Shown here: in pieces, positions 24,703 to 36,711 of the stretch | How the letters are laid out: each line of letters opens with the position of its first letter | Numbering within the stretch: the first letter of the stretch is position 1 | NCBI RefSeq assembly: GCF_000002995.4 | Contig: NW_025062476.1 | Location: forward strand, 9,298,501-9,362,500 | Length of the DNA: 64,000 bases | Reading direction: 5' to 3' | Source of the DNA: Brugia malayi | Taxonomy: Eukaryota; Nematoda; Chromadorea; Rhabditida; Onchocercidae | Program-made: the position numbers and the translations under genes | Notes under the pieces: generated by a model | What the model was told of the DNA's origin: nothing | The model's input: the letters and a program-made list of their open reading frames with translations, nothing else | Databases searched by the model: none

Positions 24703-27700
24703 ATGATCAACACATCAGCATTTATTATTTTAATTGCATGTAAGAATTTGGTTGTTTTAATTTAAAAAAAAAAAATCATAAAATTAGTTAATTTTTTTGA
24801 TAATGACAATGACATATTTGCAAGCATTTATATAATTGTTAAGCAATTTTTAAGCACAGATATTATTTTCCAATAAATGCAACCTATCATTTCATCGGTG
24901 AATTTGAATTACTTTACAGGTATTACTAGTACTATATGTACGGAAGGTTTTTTTAATGGTGATTGTGTGGAACCATGCATTAGTGAAATGCAACTTATCA
25001 TGGAAAGTACGCCATTCAGTCGAAGTGACCATCAGGGACAGCTTTCTTGGACACAACTTTTACAAGTTTCTACCTTTTATCTTCCAAAATTCAACTTATT
25101 GCTAAAAATTATAATCGTATCTGGGTGAAGGAAAATATTAAATTTGGATTATCAAATGTGAAATAACTTAAGTACCAAAAACTTCATGTACACATTGTAT
25201 GTCCATTTAATGTATGTTCATTTGACTGAAGCATATAAATTATATTTGCAAATTCTGTAGACTTCATTTTTTGTTTCATTCTATGCTCAGAACTGATTTT
25301 TGAAAAACCCTGGAAATTTCTTAACTGAATATTAATTAATATATTACAGAAGGTTCACAAGTATTGCAATTTCATGATTACTGAGTTCTGTTGAAGCTAA
25401 AAGTTTAACGAACTTTGGATTCTGTCCAGATTTGTTAGAAATCGATGAGTTAAATATCGTTTCAGGCGTCAAAAAATCGTCGAGTGACTGAAAATTCATT
25501 TCATAGTATTTGCGAGTAAGTCCACGGTTTTCTTTCTTTTTTTTTGCTTTCGAATTAATTATCAAAAATTAGGAGTGAAAAATGTTGAAATCACATAATG
25601 TTAGTGCATTTCAGTACAATTTTTCCCTTTCATTTGAATACATTCAGAGCTTATAAACGAGTAGATAAATGCTTGGAGGAATGTGAGAAAAAATCCCAAC
25701 ACAATGCCAGTATTCGACGGACATATGCCGGCTTACACTTCATTTGTGTTGAACAAAAGGAAGGTTTGTTCTCCGTTCATGTTTCTTTTGAATCTCTCAT
25801 CCATGTTACAAATTAAAAATCTCGAATTTACATTGTGAACTTCGACAAACACTTATAAAAAAAAATTTAAAGGCAAAATTTTCATTAATTTCCGACAAAG
25901 AAAGAAAATGCTGGATAATGACGATGCTATTCTTGCATTGTTTAGTCATAAAAGAAGAATAGAAATATATCAACTATACAGCAATATATCAACTATACAG
26001 AATTTAGTCATAAAAGAGAAAAGGAAAGAGTAGAATAGAAATATATCAACTATACAGCAATAGTCTCAGCTGCATTATTTCTCCTTCGGGAATTTCTCAT
26101 CCATTCATTTGTAACAATATGATCAAACTAACAATTCTGAAATATCTATTCATCTCTCACAAGGACGAGATGATCATACCCCTAAATTTGTTACATAAAC
26201 AAAGATATTGATAAAGAATTAACATAGTGTAAAACTACAGATATTTACTAGATAATTCTAAACATTCATCCTCGAGTAAAATTTGGATAAAGCTCATTTA
26301 TCTACTCTTCAGTTTTCACCCATAATTTCAAAAAAAAATTTCTACATTTTCCAATAGTTCCTAAAATTCTCCTCATTTTCTTAAATATCTTCACATATAA
26401 TAATCTACTTCCGACCTGAATATATTCAATTCCCGACGCACGTACTAACCACTTCGCAACCCTATACGTTTCATAGCGAAGAACAAAACCAATTTGCACT
26501 AGCATCCAGCTTCACATTTTTTTCGCATTGAAGCGAGGAAAGCAGAATTTAACAGGTTATTGTATCCAATAAATAACTGCCATAAACAAAGTTGCAATTC
26601 CATATCGGCAGATACTGATGGACAATCAAAAGTTTGTTGGTCAAACTTGAGGATACTGGTGTCGAATTTTTACTTATTACTTAGATCTATTCATATAGAG
26701 TCCGTGCCGCAAGTGTAACTAACCTGGACCTGTAAATCAAATGGTATTATTCCTTAAAGAGATCAACTTTTTTTTCAAAAATTATAGAACTATACAAACA
26801 ACGAATTGGGTGGACATCAATACGTGTAGACCAATGCAGAAAAGCGTTAACGCTTCAAATTTCAGAGTTCCATACGACCTACAATACATCCCACATACAA
26901 TATATTATGAATGCATAAATAAATTTTAATTTCAGAGTTCTTCAACAATTTACCATGTCTTACTCAGTAAGTTTTCCACTAATTTGCACCTTCTAATTGA
27001 AAGCTTGGTTGATAGAAACTCCTACTTACTTTTTTATAAAATAATATTCAAGAACTCACTCCTCCACACCCTTCAATAATCAACAGGTACAGTACTACAT
27101 ATCGAAGTACAGGTATGAACCAGTGGCAATGTCAAGATGTCAACATGAAATTAATCAGTCGTTAGTGGGCAGCAATTCATTCAGCGCAGCTGTTATTAAT
27201 CGTGAACAGCACAATATTCAGAATAGACTGGGAACGCTCTGCAGGTGAGTTTCATCTGTCTTGGAAATTTGGTGATAAAAGTTGACTGTTTTGTCTAAAC
27301 ATAAAAACAAAAAGCAGATAATTTCTGAGCTGCGAAAGAACTTTCTCCCTAAATTGGGTTTGAAATGTTAGGAATCGTATGAAGAATCAATATCTTTAAA
27401 CATTGAACAACATAAAAACATTTCAAGAGACTTGGCGGATATGATCAAATGTATCGGACCAGTCACGCGGAGTGGCTGTGGAGAAGCTGCAGCTAAAATG
27501 ATGTTCAAATTCATCACCGTTGGCTTTACAAGGTGAACATATCCATATCGATTCATTCGATTACTGCAAAAAGGTAGAATAACCAACCAAAATCTGAAAA
27601 AAGGTTATAGCAGGGCATATGGAGAAAATTACTAAATATATTTTATTGAATTTATTGAATTACTAATAAACCACTGCTTAAGTTTGTTTTTTTTAGCAAC

Positions 27701-28017
27701 CGAAATTTAGTTTGAGTGTGTTTGATATGTTTTCAAGTCAACTTTAAGATTACAAAGGCAAAAAAATTTTTAGCTTTGAACAACTGTACAGTCATCTCGG
27801 TATAACTGACCAGCTGCCTCATTCCTGTCGGCAATTGCTTAACCTAACCACTGAAAGTCGAATTAATAATGGAAGATGGTTGGTTTTTTCGTCTTCACAA
27901 TCGCACAATTCTTATCCGGAAAACCTCATGAATTCGGATGACGTTTCTCAAGCAATTCCGAGCATAACCTTTTCATTGCTCAGTATTTCATTTTGCTATA
28001 GCAAAATTCTTCCCTAA
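24703..28017 (+). CDS. Secreted cysteine-patterned protein, chondroitin proteoglycan 4 (CPG4)-like
   Basis: Confident exons on the plus strand: 24703-24739, 24920-~25124 (or 25065), ~25648-25763, ~27088-27244, 27428-27532, 27774-28017. Exon 1 encodes a signal peptide (MINTSAFIILIA) whose last codon is completed by exon 2. The mature part has an animal extracellular Cys layout: GDCVEPCISEMQ, YKRVDKCLEECEKKS, AGLHFICVEQKE, MSRCQHEINQS, LCRDLADMIKCIGP, SGCGEAAAKMM, and LPHSCRQLL before a Ser-rich tail ending at TAA 28015-28017. This spacing resembles nematode CPG4-type domains of secreted or eggshell-associated proteins (from memory, so moderate certainty). Exons 4-5-6 join in phase and the last ends tail to tail with MCAT. 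The join from the third exon to the 27-kb exons does not keep phase, so at least one exon between 25764 and 27088 is probably missing from this model. Confidence 0.65.
25941..26062. repeat. Imperfect direct repeats in a CPG4-like gene intron
   Basis: TTTAGTCATAAAAG occurs at about 25941 and 26003, and a block ending in ATATATCAACTATACAG occurs three times (about 25965, 25985 and 26042). The pattern suggests local duplication inside the long intron. No coding or transposon signal was seen. Confidence 0.75.
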
Positions 28018-28125
28018 TATATTTAAACAAATTCAAATTTTCGAAATTTTCTGAAAATTTTATCAAACTTACAGAAAAAATCCTTGTGAAGTAAACGTCC
28101 AAAAGATATGGTCCAAAAGATGGAC

Positions 28126-30944
28126 CTACACTGGATAACTTACGTAGTTCTTGTAAGCTTTCTTGCTTATTTTCAAAAGCATTGCGCCAAGTTGTTTTCC
28201 TGGTCCTACTTCCATGAATGTTGGGAACTTGAAATCCTGAAATGCAATCCAAGTATGTTACATCATTTGTTAATGGGCCGCAAGCCTAATATCCTTAAAT
28301 GACCTACTCCAGAAAATAAGTTTTCCAGAAGCAGCATGAACAACTCACAATTAAACATGTGCTCTTTATTCAACAATTAACAATGCATATAAGCAAAACA
28401 AAGTAATGTAGTATTTACTTGGTGTTTTGCATGAAGTAGTTGTTGGATCTGCTCCCATTTAACTGGTGAACAAACTTGCTTCACGATCGCTTCACGAATC
28501 TGTTTTTCGTTGTACACATGTAATTTACCTGTGTAATTTGAATAAATATTCACTCGTGGCTGCTGGTTAATTTTCACATCTGAAATATGAAACGAAAACA
28601 GGTACAAGAAGATATATAATTATAGCAAACTGAAATTAAGCACAATTACAGTTCGAGAAAATTTTAGAAGATTACTGAAGAAAAAAACGACAAAAACTTG
28701 AAACTTTAATTACTGTAACTAACCTTTCAGAGCATTCTTCAACGCATTAGCAGCATCTTTCATTAAAGTGGTGTGAAATGCGCCATTTACCTCCAATCTT
28801 TTGACCACCTGGAAACGTTAAGGTAAAGACGCACAAAGAAGAATGAAAAAAATATGACAAGCAATATATCAATATTTAGACAAAAAAGATTATTACCATT
28901 AAAATCAAAAAATTTACTGTGTCCGGATTATTCGCACAAAAATACCTGAAAAACATATTTCTCTTGATTACTGCTCAGAAAATCAATGCAATTTTCCGAT
29001 GCTCCAATGACTTTCACACCGCAAACCAAATAATTGGCTACTTCACATAACGGCGGCTGATCTTTTTCGCTAAAATTTAGATGCTTTAAACATTACATGT
29101 TTTTTTCGGGAAATATTTTGAAGTTTTAATAGCTTTTAATTTACCATTCAGAAAGTTAAAATCTGAACTAAATGAAAAAATCTCTATTCATTTCAGCGTT
29201 ATGCCATATGTATGCATAAACAGTGCAATGGTGTGGAAAGAAAATATAAATGAACCATGCGTAAGCTTTGGCGTCTTCTAACGCATCCTCCAGTCTTGTA
29301 GCCGCATTTACCCGTAGTGTTATCATCCCGGAATGATACCTCAAGCTACACTGCTGCATAGCCTCAGCGCGAATTTTTACCAGCCGAAGAGCTGTATAAA
29401 AATTCCAAGTTTGATAAAGTTTGTACTAAATCGTTTTGTTATTTAAAGCCTCAGTCATTTGGTATGCTAAGTAGTGCATTCAATAAGTTTCCAGTGTGCA
29501 CTAAAATGTTAAAACTGCAAATACTAAAAAAAAGAAAGAAATTGTTATTTTAGAACAAGAAGCCAACAATGCTATTGAAAAAAAAAAAAAAAAAAATCGG
29601 GAAACCTTTCACCTAACTGGGAAAATGAAAATACGAATAAAAATATAAAACTTAACAGTATTCACATAGTGCAGCAAGAAAGATGCATACATATAAATTA
29701 GATAATAAAAGATACAAAAACCTCATGCCGATATTAAAGCAAAACTTACCATCCTCAAAAGAAAGTACTTCAGAAAGTACAAGTGCAGCAAATTCACCAA
29801 CACTGAAACCAGCTACGTCAGTCGTACGAACACTCAGTGTTTCATTTTCTGCCTTTGCTTTTTCCCACGCAGCCAACGAACTGACGAAAATAGCTGGCTG
29901 AGCGTAAACTGTCTGGTCGAGTTTTGATTTTGGTCCTGTTTATGGAAGTATTTGATTTAAAATCTAATTTGAAACCATATTCAGCTTTAAAGCTTGACAT
30001 AAAAATGAGTGCATAATCTTTTTTAACAACATAAAGATTAAATTTTAAGGAACCAGAGCATTAAATCGATTTAGGAAAATTATTTGCTAATAAAAATGGA
30101 ACTGGAAAAGTTCGCTGGTCTTTTCTTTTTCGAAAATTTCCTACAGTCAAATAACAAAGCTTTTGACAGAATTAAAATTATTGAACGTAAGGACTCTATT
30201 ATACAGACATACCTTCCAGACACAGTTCCAGCAAATCATATTGCAATATTTCTGATGCTTCCTTATAAATTTCAATTGCTCTTTCACAGTTCATTACCTA
30301 AATGTACTGAATTGAGATTTCAGTTAACATTTCGACTTTTTACGTTAAAGACTCAACATCAAAAATATAGCTCACTTTTTTACCCATGCCGACGTACTGA
30401 GTCCCTTGACCAGGAAATAAAACAACCACTTGTTCTTCGATAGGTATATGACTAAAATCAAGTTTCTTACTGCTACTTCTTTTGACAACAATTTTATCGT
30501 CATTCTTCCCCTTTATTTTCGGTATTTTTTCTAAAAATCGGTGTAATTCCTGAAAGTACACAAAGATTTTTGCAAAGGAATATGTCAGTAAGTGTTGACG
30601 TTTAGGATAACACTAAACAGCATATTGTATAATTGATCTGAACGTAATACAAAAAGAGTGCAAATATGAATTCCATTTAAACGAACCAAAGACTCGGTAC
30701 CACTCGTCCCATATCATTGCCAAAAGGTCCAACAATATGGAACAAACTCAGTCAATTGAATATTTACCTTTTCCGGATACGGCAATGAAGTGCATGGATC
30801 CACAAAGGATGTTTGTATATCTGCATATGTTACAGCATCATCTAACCACTTAGCAGGTCCGCCCCTGTTGCTACTAGTAGCTCTACCACTAAGCCAAACT
30901 TGTTTTAACAAACACAGGGAATTATGCTTCTTAAAGAACGCCAT
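28126..30944 (-). CDS. MCAT: Mitochondrial malonyl-CoA:acyl carrier protein transacylase
   Basis: Transfers malonyl groups from malonyl-CoA to mitochondrial acyl carrier protein, feeding type II fatty-acid and lipoate synthesis in the matrix. Nine exons on the minus strand keep phase: 30768-30944, 30376-30549, 30213-30297, 29750-29935, 29256-29391, 28946-29069, 28724-28808, 28419-28579, 28126-28236; 412 aa (human about 390). The N-terminus is basic and hydroxylated, like a matrix-targeting sequence. Family motifs: VVLFPGQGTQYVGMG (~101-115), DLLEL, QPAIFVSSLAA, nucleophile S190 in GFSVGEFAAL, R215 in KIRAEAM, H306 in GAFHTTLM, SPVKWEQ, and EVGPGKQLGAML near the C-terminus. All catalytic residues are present. 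The start codon lies 9 nt after TGTATTTCAG, suggesting trans-splicing or a 5'UTR intron. The TAG at 28126-28128 follows a donor-like TAC/GTAAGT at 28143, so an alternative last exon is possible. Confidence 0.96.
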
Positions 30945-31747
30945 TTCAAATATCTGAAATACAATGAGAATCACCCAACAAGCTTTTGCTGTACCTAAAC
31001 CTTGTTGCTCAGTATCACAAGAACTATAAAAATGCAGTTCTTGAGATGTATCGACAATAATTACTTCAAAGTATCACTAAAAAGATGCACAGAGATATAC
31101 AGCATTACCTCACAAAAATGAATCCTCGATGTATCAAACTTTTGATGACTGTAACTTTTTGGGCCAAATATTCTTACTTCAATGGTATTTTTAGTGACTT
31201 CACCGTCAATAATTTGTAAAATAAGACAATCAAATCATGAAACTTTATCAAAGTTGCTAAAAATTATAAACATATGCTACACACAACAGAAGTTTCTCCC
31301 GTGGAAGTAGAAATGAATCACCGAGTATTGTAATGACTAGAGAACACTGTACACAGCAAAGAAAAGATAGTAGTAATGTGAAATGCATCGCAGACGTACT
31401 AGGAAGGGAAACTGAAATTTAAAACAAAATATTCTTCAAAAATAAAAAAGAAACATAGAATTTGGTTTCAAAAAACAAGTAATCTACATATTTGTAATGT
31501 AAACTTCTTAAGAAATTGAAATCTTTGCAGAACTTTTATGAAATTTCAAAACTCAAAAACGTATGAACATGTTGGCTGTATTTCAACAGAAACATTCCAG
31601 AAGAAAAAAAAAAAATTTCAAAAATGAATTAATCATTTCATTAACTTATAGCTTCTCAAAAAAAAAAAAAAAAAAAACGCATTGTCATGGTTTCAAACGC
31701 ATTTCTTTACAAGCTTTCGAACGTTTATGCCATATAATTATATCGAT
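30945..31747. other. Intergenic between MCAT and ADPGK
   Basis: About 0.8 kb between two same-strand genes, with A/T homopolymers and no coding signal. A U-rich acceptor lies next to the MCAT start. The spacing is larger than typical nematode operon spacing, so a shared transcript is possible but not indicated. Confidence 0.6.
30954..30965 (-). promoter_or_regulatory. Candidate trans-splice (or 5'UTR) acceptor upstream of MCAT
   Basis: On the minus strand TTGTATTTCAG ends 9 nt before the MCAT start codon and matches the consensus of the internal acceptors of this window. Whether a spliced leader or an upstream non-coding exon is joined here cannot be told from the sequence. Confidence 0.45.
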
Positions 31748-34700
31748 TTACCAGGTAGAAAATCGATAAAATTGCGAGAATATAAGTCCGGTAGCTGAGA
31801 CGGCATCATCAACACCGACTGTTCTGGTTGGGAATTTGCATATGAGCGCAGGTGTATAAATAAATATAACGTCATTACGCATCCATGAAGCTATAGGTCT
31901 GAAACTCAAAATTACATTTAAAATATGTCCAGTTAATATTCAAAGCTAGCCTGATTTCAGAAAAGATAAAATCCAGGGATAGCTAACTCGCATCTTAAAA
32001 AAAAAAACCTTTTAAAAACTCTAACTTCTGAACCTACAGTCCCTCACTAAAAGTCAGAGATAAAAATACCTCTGTGGTTCGAAAACATATCGCTTTCCAA
32101 TTTCCTTGTCAAGCAAATGAGCCTTTGATATTCTTACTTCCAAATTATCTGTATTCAAGTCATTTGTAATTTTACAGGACTGACGGGCTGCAACCTTGGC
32201 ACCTGCCGCCAGACCAGAAGCCAAATTCGACCAGTCCGTCCCTTTATAAACCTTTAAAAGATTAGCAAGTATGCTAATTTACAATTCATTAACTTAATCA
32301 GATTTAATTTAAACTGGAAAGTTGAGCATTTTAGATTTGCAAATTAACATTTTAGATTTTTGAAAAATACAGAGCTTTCATATATTGCAACATAGCAAAC
32401 ATTGATAGAATGGTAGCAGCTGATAATTATCGCGACCTACCATTAGATGAAAGGTTAAGGAATGAAAGTGTATTCTGGATAGCCTATATTGGTAATTCTT
32501 TGATTCTGGATCAGTACTATCGTGTCCAAACTTCGTCAACAGCCAATACAACATTTCGACTACCTTCAAGAAAAATTCACACGAATTTCCAAGTGTTAAA
32601 TGTATTTAATAGATTTGTATTAATGAAATGTAACAATATAATCCGACTGAACTGTAGAGATGCTTGATTAAACACTAAATTTCTACAAAAACTCAAAAAT
32701 ATCTCACTTTGTACACGTGTATTGCACCAGGGAAAACAGGATAAAGATCTGTGTATGGCCCATTAGCAACATGAGAGAAAAATGCAAGTTCTTGTTCGTT
32801 TAAACCTAACGAATCAACGTGAGGCACAATCTGAACAAAATTAAATAATCTTAACAAAATGAAATTGAAGAGCAAATAAAAAGAACAAAATGAAGAGTAA
32901 GTAAATAAATCTCCTGGTAAAAACGTAACTGGACTTTAAACTTAAGGAAAAACCAACGAACTCTATGAAGCACTTCAGCAACGTGGTCAGGATTGCCCAT
33001 GTTTCCAAGTTGGAAATGAATAGGGATATTGTGTTTTACTTGCAACAAACTTCGCTTAATCAAGCGAAGTTTCTCCATCCGCATTTCCTTATTCTATAAT
33101 GATCAAATATACATTAAATAGAAATGAGAAGTGCATGAAAAATGAAGAAAATTCAACATCAAAGTCATTGTATTACTAAAACTTCAAAGTTTTTGATAAA
33201 ACTAATACAATAAAACAAACCCACCTGATTTTGCAGGAGATGAACACCAGCTAAAATTACCAGATCAGGATTAAACTGACTTATTGCTTTGAAAAACATT
33301 TCAATCACAACAGCACTGCCACTGAATTATAATAAAATATTGAGAGCAAAAAAATCGCAACGGCAAAAATAAAAAAACAAAAAAGGAGTTGAATTTCAGG
33401 AAGCCAACACTTTTCTAAAACCTGGCTGAGAAATAATTTAGTATATAAATCAAAATTTTGCCATATTTTTAAGAACCGACCTATATTGATCGTGCGAAGT
33501 AATGAAACGTGATGAAGCTGGTGCTACATATTCATCAAGAATTTCACCTTGTTTGTATTCTATAATGACATGTAACTCATCCTTTACAATGCGAGTTGAA
33601 TTCGTACGAACTATTGATGGATGAAGTAAGACATGGCTTCGAGGTCCAATAGGACCAACCAGGTATGTCTGAAACACTTGCAGCAGGAATCAAATAAAAG
33701 TTTCTTTGCCTATCGAACTTATTCAGACAAGTTGATAACTGTTAAGACACATTTTAAACAAAAGCAGCTATTTTATATAATATTCATTATATTCAAATAT
33801 ATAACTGTGTACAACTTACAGTAGTTCTCGGAAAAGAAGTAGCTATCTTTTGGGCCATCAGAGCCGCATTCCCACCGATGTAATGATGAGGTCGATGACG
33901 AGGTTCACCCGCGAATTGTGCAAGTATTTGAAACATTTTCGGATCTGATATGTGTCTAGAAGAGTGAAATGGAAAATTCAGAAAGTTTCACTGATAAAAA
34001 TAAAATAGTAGCAAAAGCTTGAACAAATAATCTCGCCAAACTTCGATAAAAAGTCACCTTTCGGCAGCAGCTCCTCGTGAAAAGAAGTAAGCGAAAGATT
34101 CATACAAATCATTAACATTTTTGATCACCTAAAAACAAATCCACTTAAACTAAAAATTTAATATTGGTTTGTCACTTCATGTTCCGATAATCACCAATTT
34201 TGTAACCTTTCAGTATGAATATGATGAGCACAGGAAGAATATTCTATTCATTCGACATGTTTATTTTCTCAGAACATGTGAAGATAAACAATTTTAACTG
34301 AAAGAGGCTTAGCGCTTCAATTATATTATTACTCACAAAGAGTGGTAGAGTGCTGCTGTATTAAGAGTTTAATCAAAAATCGTATTAAAAAAATATGCTA
34401 AATGTGAAACTTCATGGTCCTTTCGATTAGTGGAAGTACCATTTAGGCGTTCTAATAGACTCGTCCCGGTAACAACCATATCAACGTTGCAGTTAATCCT
34501 GAAATCTTCAAAAACCTATGGTAGAAAATAGAACAATTGATAATTGTGAAAATTATTTTCAATAAATCTTGAACAAACATTCGAAATACAGAATAATATT
34601 TTAAAGCATTTTGGGACAAGAAGCTCTAGTAATTCAAAAGACATAAAAACAAACCCGATCACCACTCGTCGAAAAAGCACTGTAGGCTGAGTTATTACTC

Positions 34701-34851
34701 TCTCCCATGCTAGCATTACAGCCTGTTCCACTGAATATGACTGTTTTCGATGTTGTTCGTTGAAATAGCTATAAAGCCATGGCACCACAGCAAAGACCAA
34801 TGACAGATGGAGTACCTGATTGTAAGGTGCATTCCACCACGATAGTTTCAT
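31748..34851 (-). CDS. ADPGK: ADP-dependent glucokinase
   Basis: Phosphorylates glucose using ADP as donor; the animal enzyme is ER-associated. Eleven exons on the minus strand keep phase: 34655-34851, 34411-34498, 34058-34128, 33820-33955, 33481-33668, 33225-33321, 32962-33093, 32708-32830, 32441-32563, 32070-32251, 31748-31898; 495 aa (human 497). Residues ~12-30 are hydrophobic (LHLSLVFAVVPWLYSYF), a signal or anchor as in relatives. Family landmarks: VDMVVTGTSLLERL, SRGAAAER, HHYIGGNAALMAQK, YLVGPIGP, FNPDLVILAGVHLLQNQ, VDSLGLNEQEL (the NxxE site), RIHFHSLTFHLM, SGLAAGAKVAARQSC, and TRTVGVDDAVSATGL near the C-terminus. The last is GLGD in the human protein; the catalytic Asp (D477) is kept but the glycine before it is Asp here. 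The protein ends FSTW at TAA 31748-31750. Confidence 0.96.
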
Positions 34852-36358
34852 TCCTAGTCACTGTATCTCACATAAAAGATCCAAAAAGAGAGAAAAAAAA
34901 AGGCAACACGGATGTAACTAAGAAGCGAAGTAAGTCGTTCAATTAGCAATCGAAATATTAAAAGTTTCGATAAACAAATAACTGATTTCTGTCCAGAATT
35001 AACATGATTTTTAAGGTATATATGATATGGGACCGTAGATTAACAATTGCTAATAAATTAAAATCTTGTTGGGATCAAAACAAAAATTATATTCTACAGT
35101 GTCAGACTTTGTCAAAAACCTCTAAAATATCTGGAAATGTCATTTTTGTCAGAATAAAATTCCTACCAGATTAATTTTAAATTATTAATATCGGCCTTTC
35201 CAACGAGTCGATGAATTGTTGTAAAGACTACAAAATTGTTATCTAGCAATCCATTTTGTTTAGTTTATTAAGAACAATCTGTAAAGTATGGTGACAGTGC
35301 TTATAAATTCACGACTCTAATATACAAATGCAAAAGATCCTTTAAAAGAATTTGTAGACAATTCCTTATGCTCCAATAAATTATTAGAAATCAAAGCTGT
35401 CTCGTAATAAAAATTACTTTCTTTTTCCTCATCTTAAATTTCCACTTCCCCTAACAATCATTTTTCCATTCCTATTATTCTATTTTCCTCACATATATAA
35501 CAATATTAGGTCCACAAAAAGTACCAAAACTTGAATCTTTGAAACAAAATAGTGCAAGCTTGAAAAGCCAAGTGAAAAATTTTATTTTTATAACTAATGA
35601 AGCAATTCAAACCAGTCAACAAAATCCATTTCATGATAGAAGACGAACTAACAACAAAAAAGAAAAAGGATAAGTAAAAACGAAGCATCTGTTCTTTTGA
35701 ATGTCATTAAGTGAAACAACAAATGATGAAAAGATGCATAGCAAAATGTTCATACAGACAGGTGTTGAACAAAAACTGAACATATGAACAAATTCATATG
35801 AAATACTTTAAGGTAGATAAAGGTTATATACTAGTTAATGTAAGTCAAAGTGTCATTATTACAAAATTTGTGCCATCATATTGATGTCTCGTCCTCCCAC
35901 ATGCAAAGTTTGCTTTATGTATCCTTTAAATTTGAATGAAACATCTCTTTCGTTAACGTGTGGTATTTCGAGAAGTCAGAAATACAACCCACAAGAGATG
36001 CGAGAACTTCAAGGAAGAGAAATAAAAATGGTAAAACGAATGATAGAAACACCAAAATTTTTCATTAAACGAAATTGACTAATAATTTAGATGAAATCAA
36101 TTCCTCAACCTTCAAATCAACTTCGAGGACTTCTCGTAAATTAGGCTCTTCAAAGGTGAATTATTATCATATCGTTTATCTTCCCAAAGAAATCTTTCTG
36201 TCAAAATTTATCTCTGCAAAAAGGACAGAAAGGAATTAAGCCAGACTTTAATTGATTACAGAGGAACAAAAAAGTTTCAAAAAAACAAAAAAGAAAAAAA
36301 CTTCGTTTCTGATATTTTGGATTCTAATTTTCACACTATTAGTATTTTTATCAACATG

Positions 36359-36397
<39 letters not shown>

Positions 36398-36711
36398 CTT
36401 GAAAAAGAAATTCTGGTGCTGATATTTATCACAAACTCCTGCTGGGTCTAAATCTGGTTGGTGTCTTGAATAGTTTGCGAAAATTTCATTTGCTTTAACT
36501 TTATATTCTTATCCTTAACTTTTGCCTTATTCTTTTGTCTGCCTATGCTACACACCTTTTCATCAGTTTATTCTACAAAAAATCATCACGGCAAAGCCTT
36601 TCATAATAATTTTAGTGACCCCACAAGAGATGAAACAAATTGGGAGACAGTGACAGTAATGCATCAAATATCTAACTACAAGATGTAGGATACCAATGTC
36701 AATGTAAATAT
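34852..36711. other. Intergenic between ADPGK and the HORMA gene
   Basis: About 1.9 kb holding A-rich tracts and a 33-bp AT dinucleotide run. A 65-codon plus-strand open frame at 35881-36078 has no visible family or splice partners. A donor-like site at the end of the HORMA model could direct splicing to an unseen last exon in this interval. Confidence 0.55.
36361..36393. repeat. AT dinucleotide microsatellite
   Basis: An uninterrupted AT run of 33 bp in the ADPGK-HORMA interval. Confidence 0.95.

Noticed and set aside
30945..31747. ADPGK-MCAT as an operon
   Set aside because: The gap of about 800 bp is larger than usual for nematode operons and there is no direct evidence of a shared transcript.
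35881..36078. Plus-strand 65-codon frame with CxxC
   Set aside because: The single CxxC is not enough, and no upstream or downstream coding or family similarity was seen.
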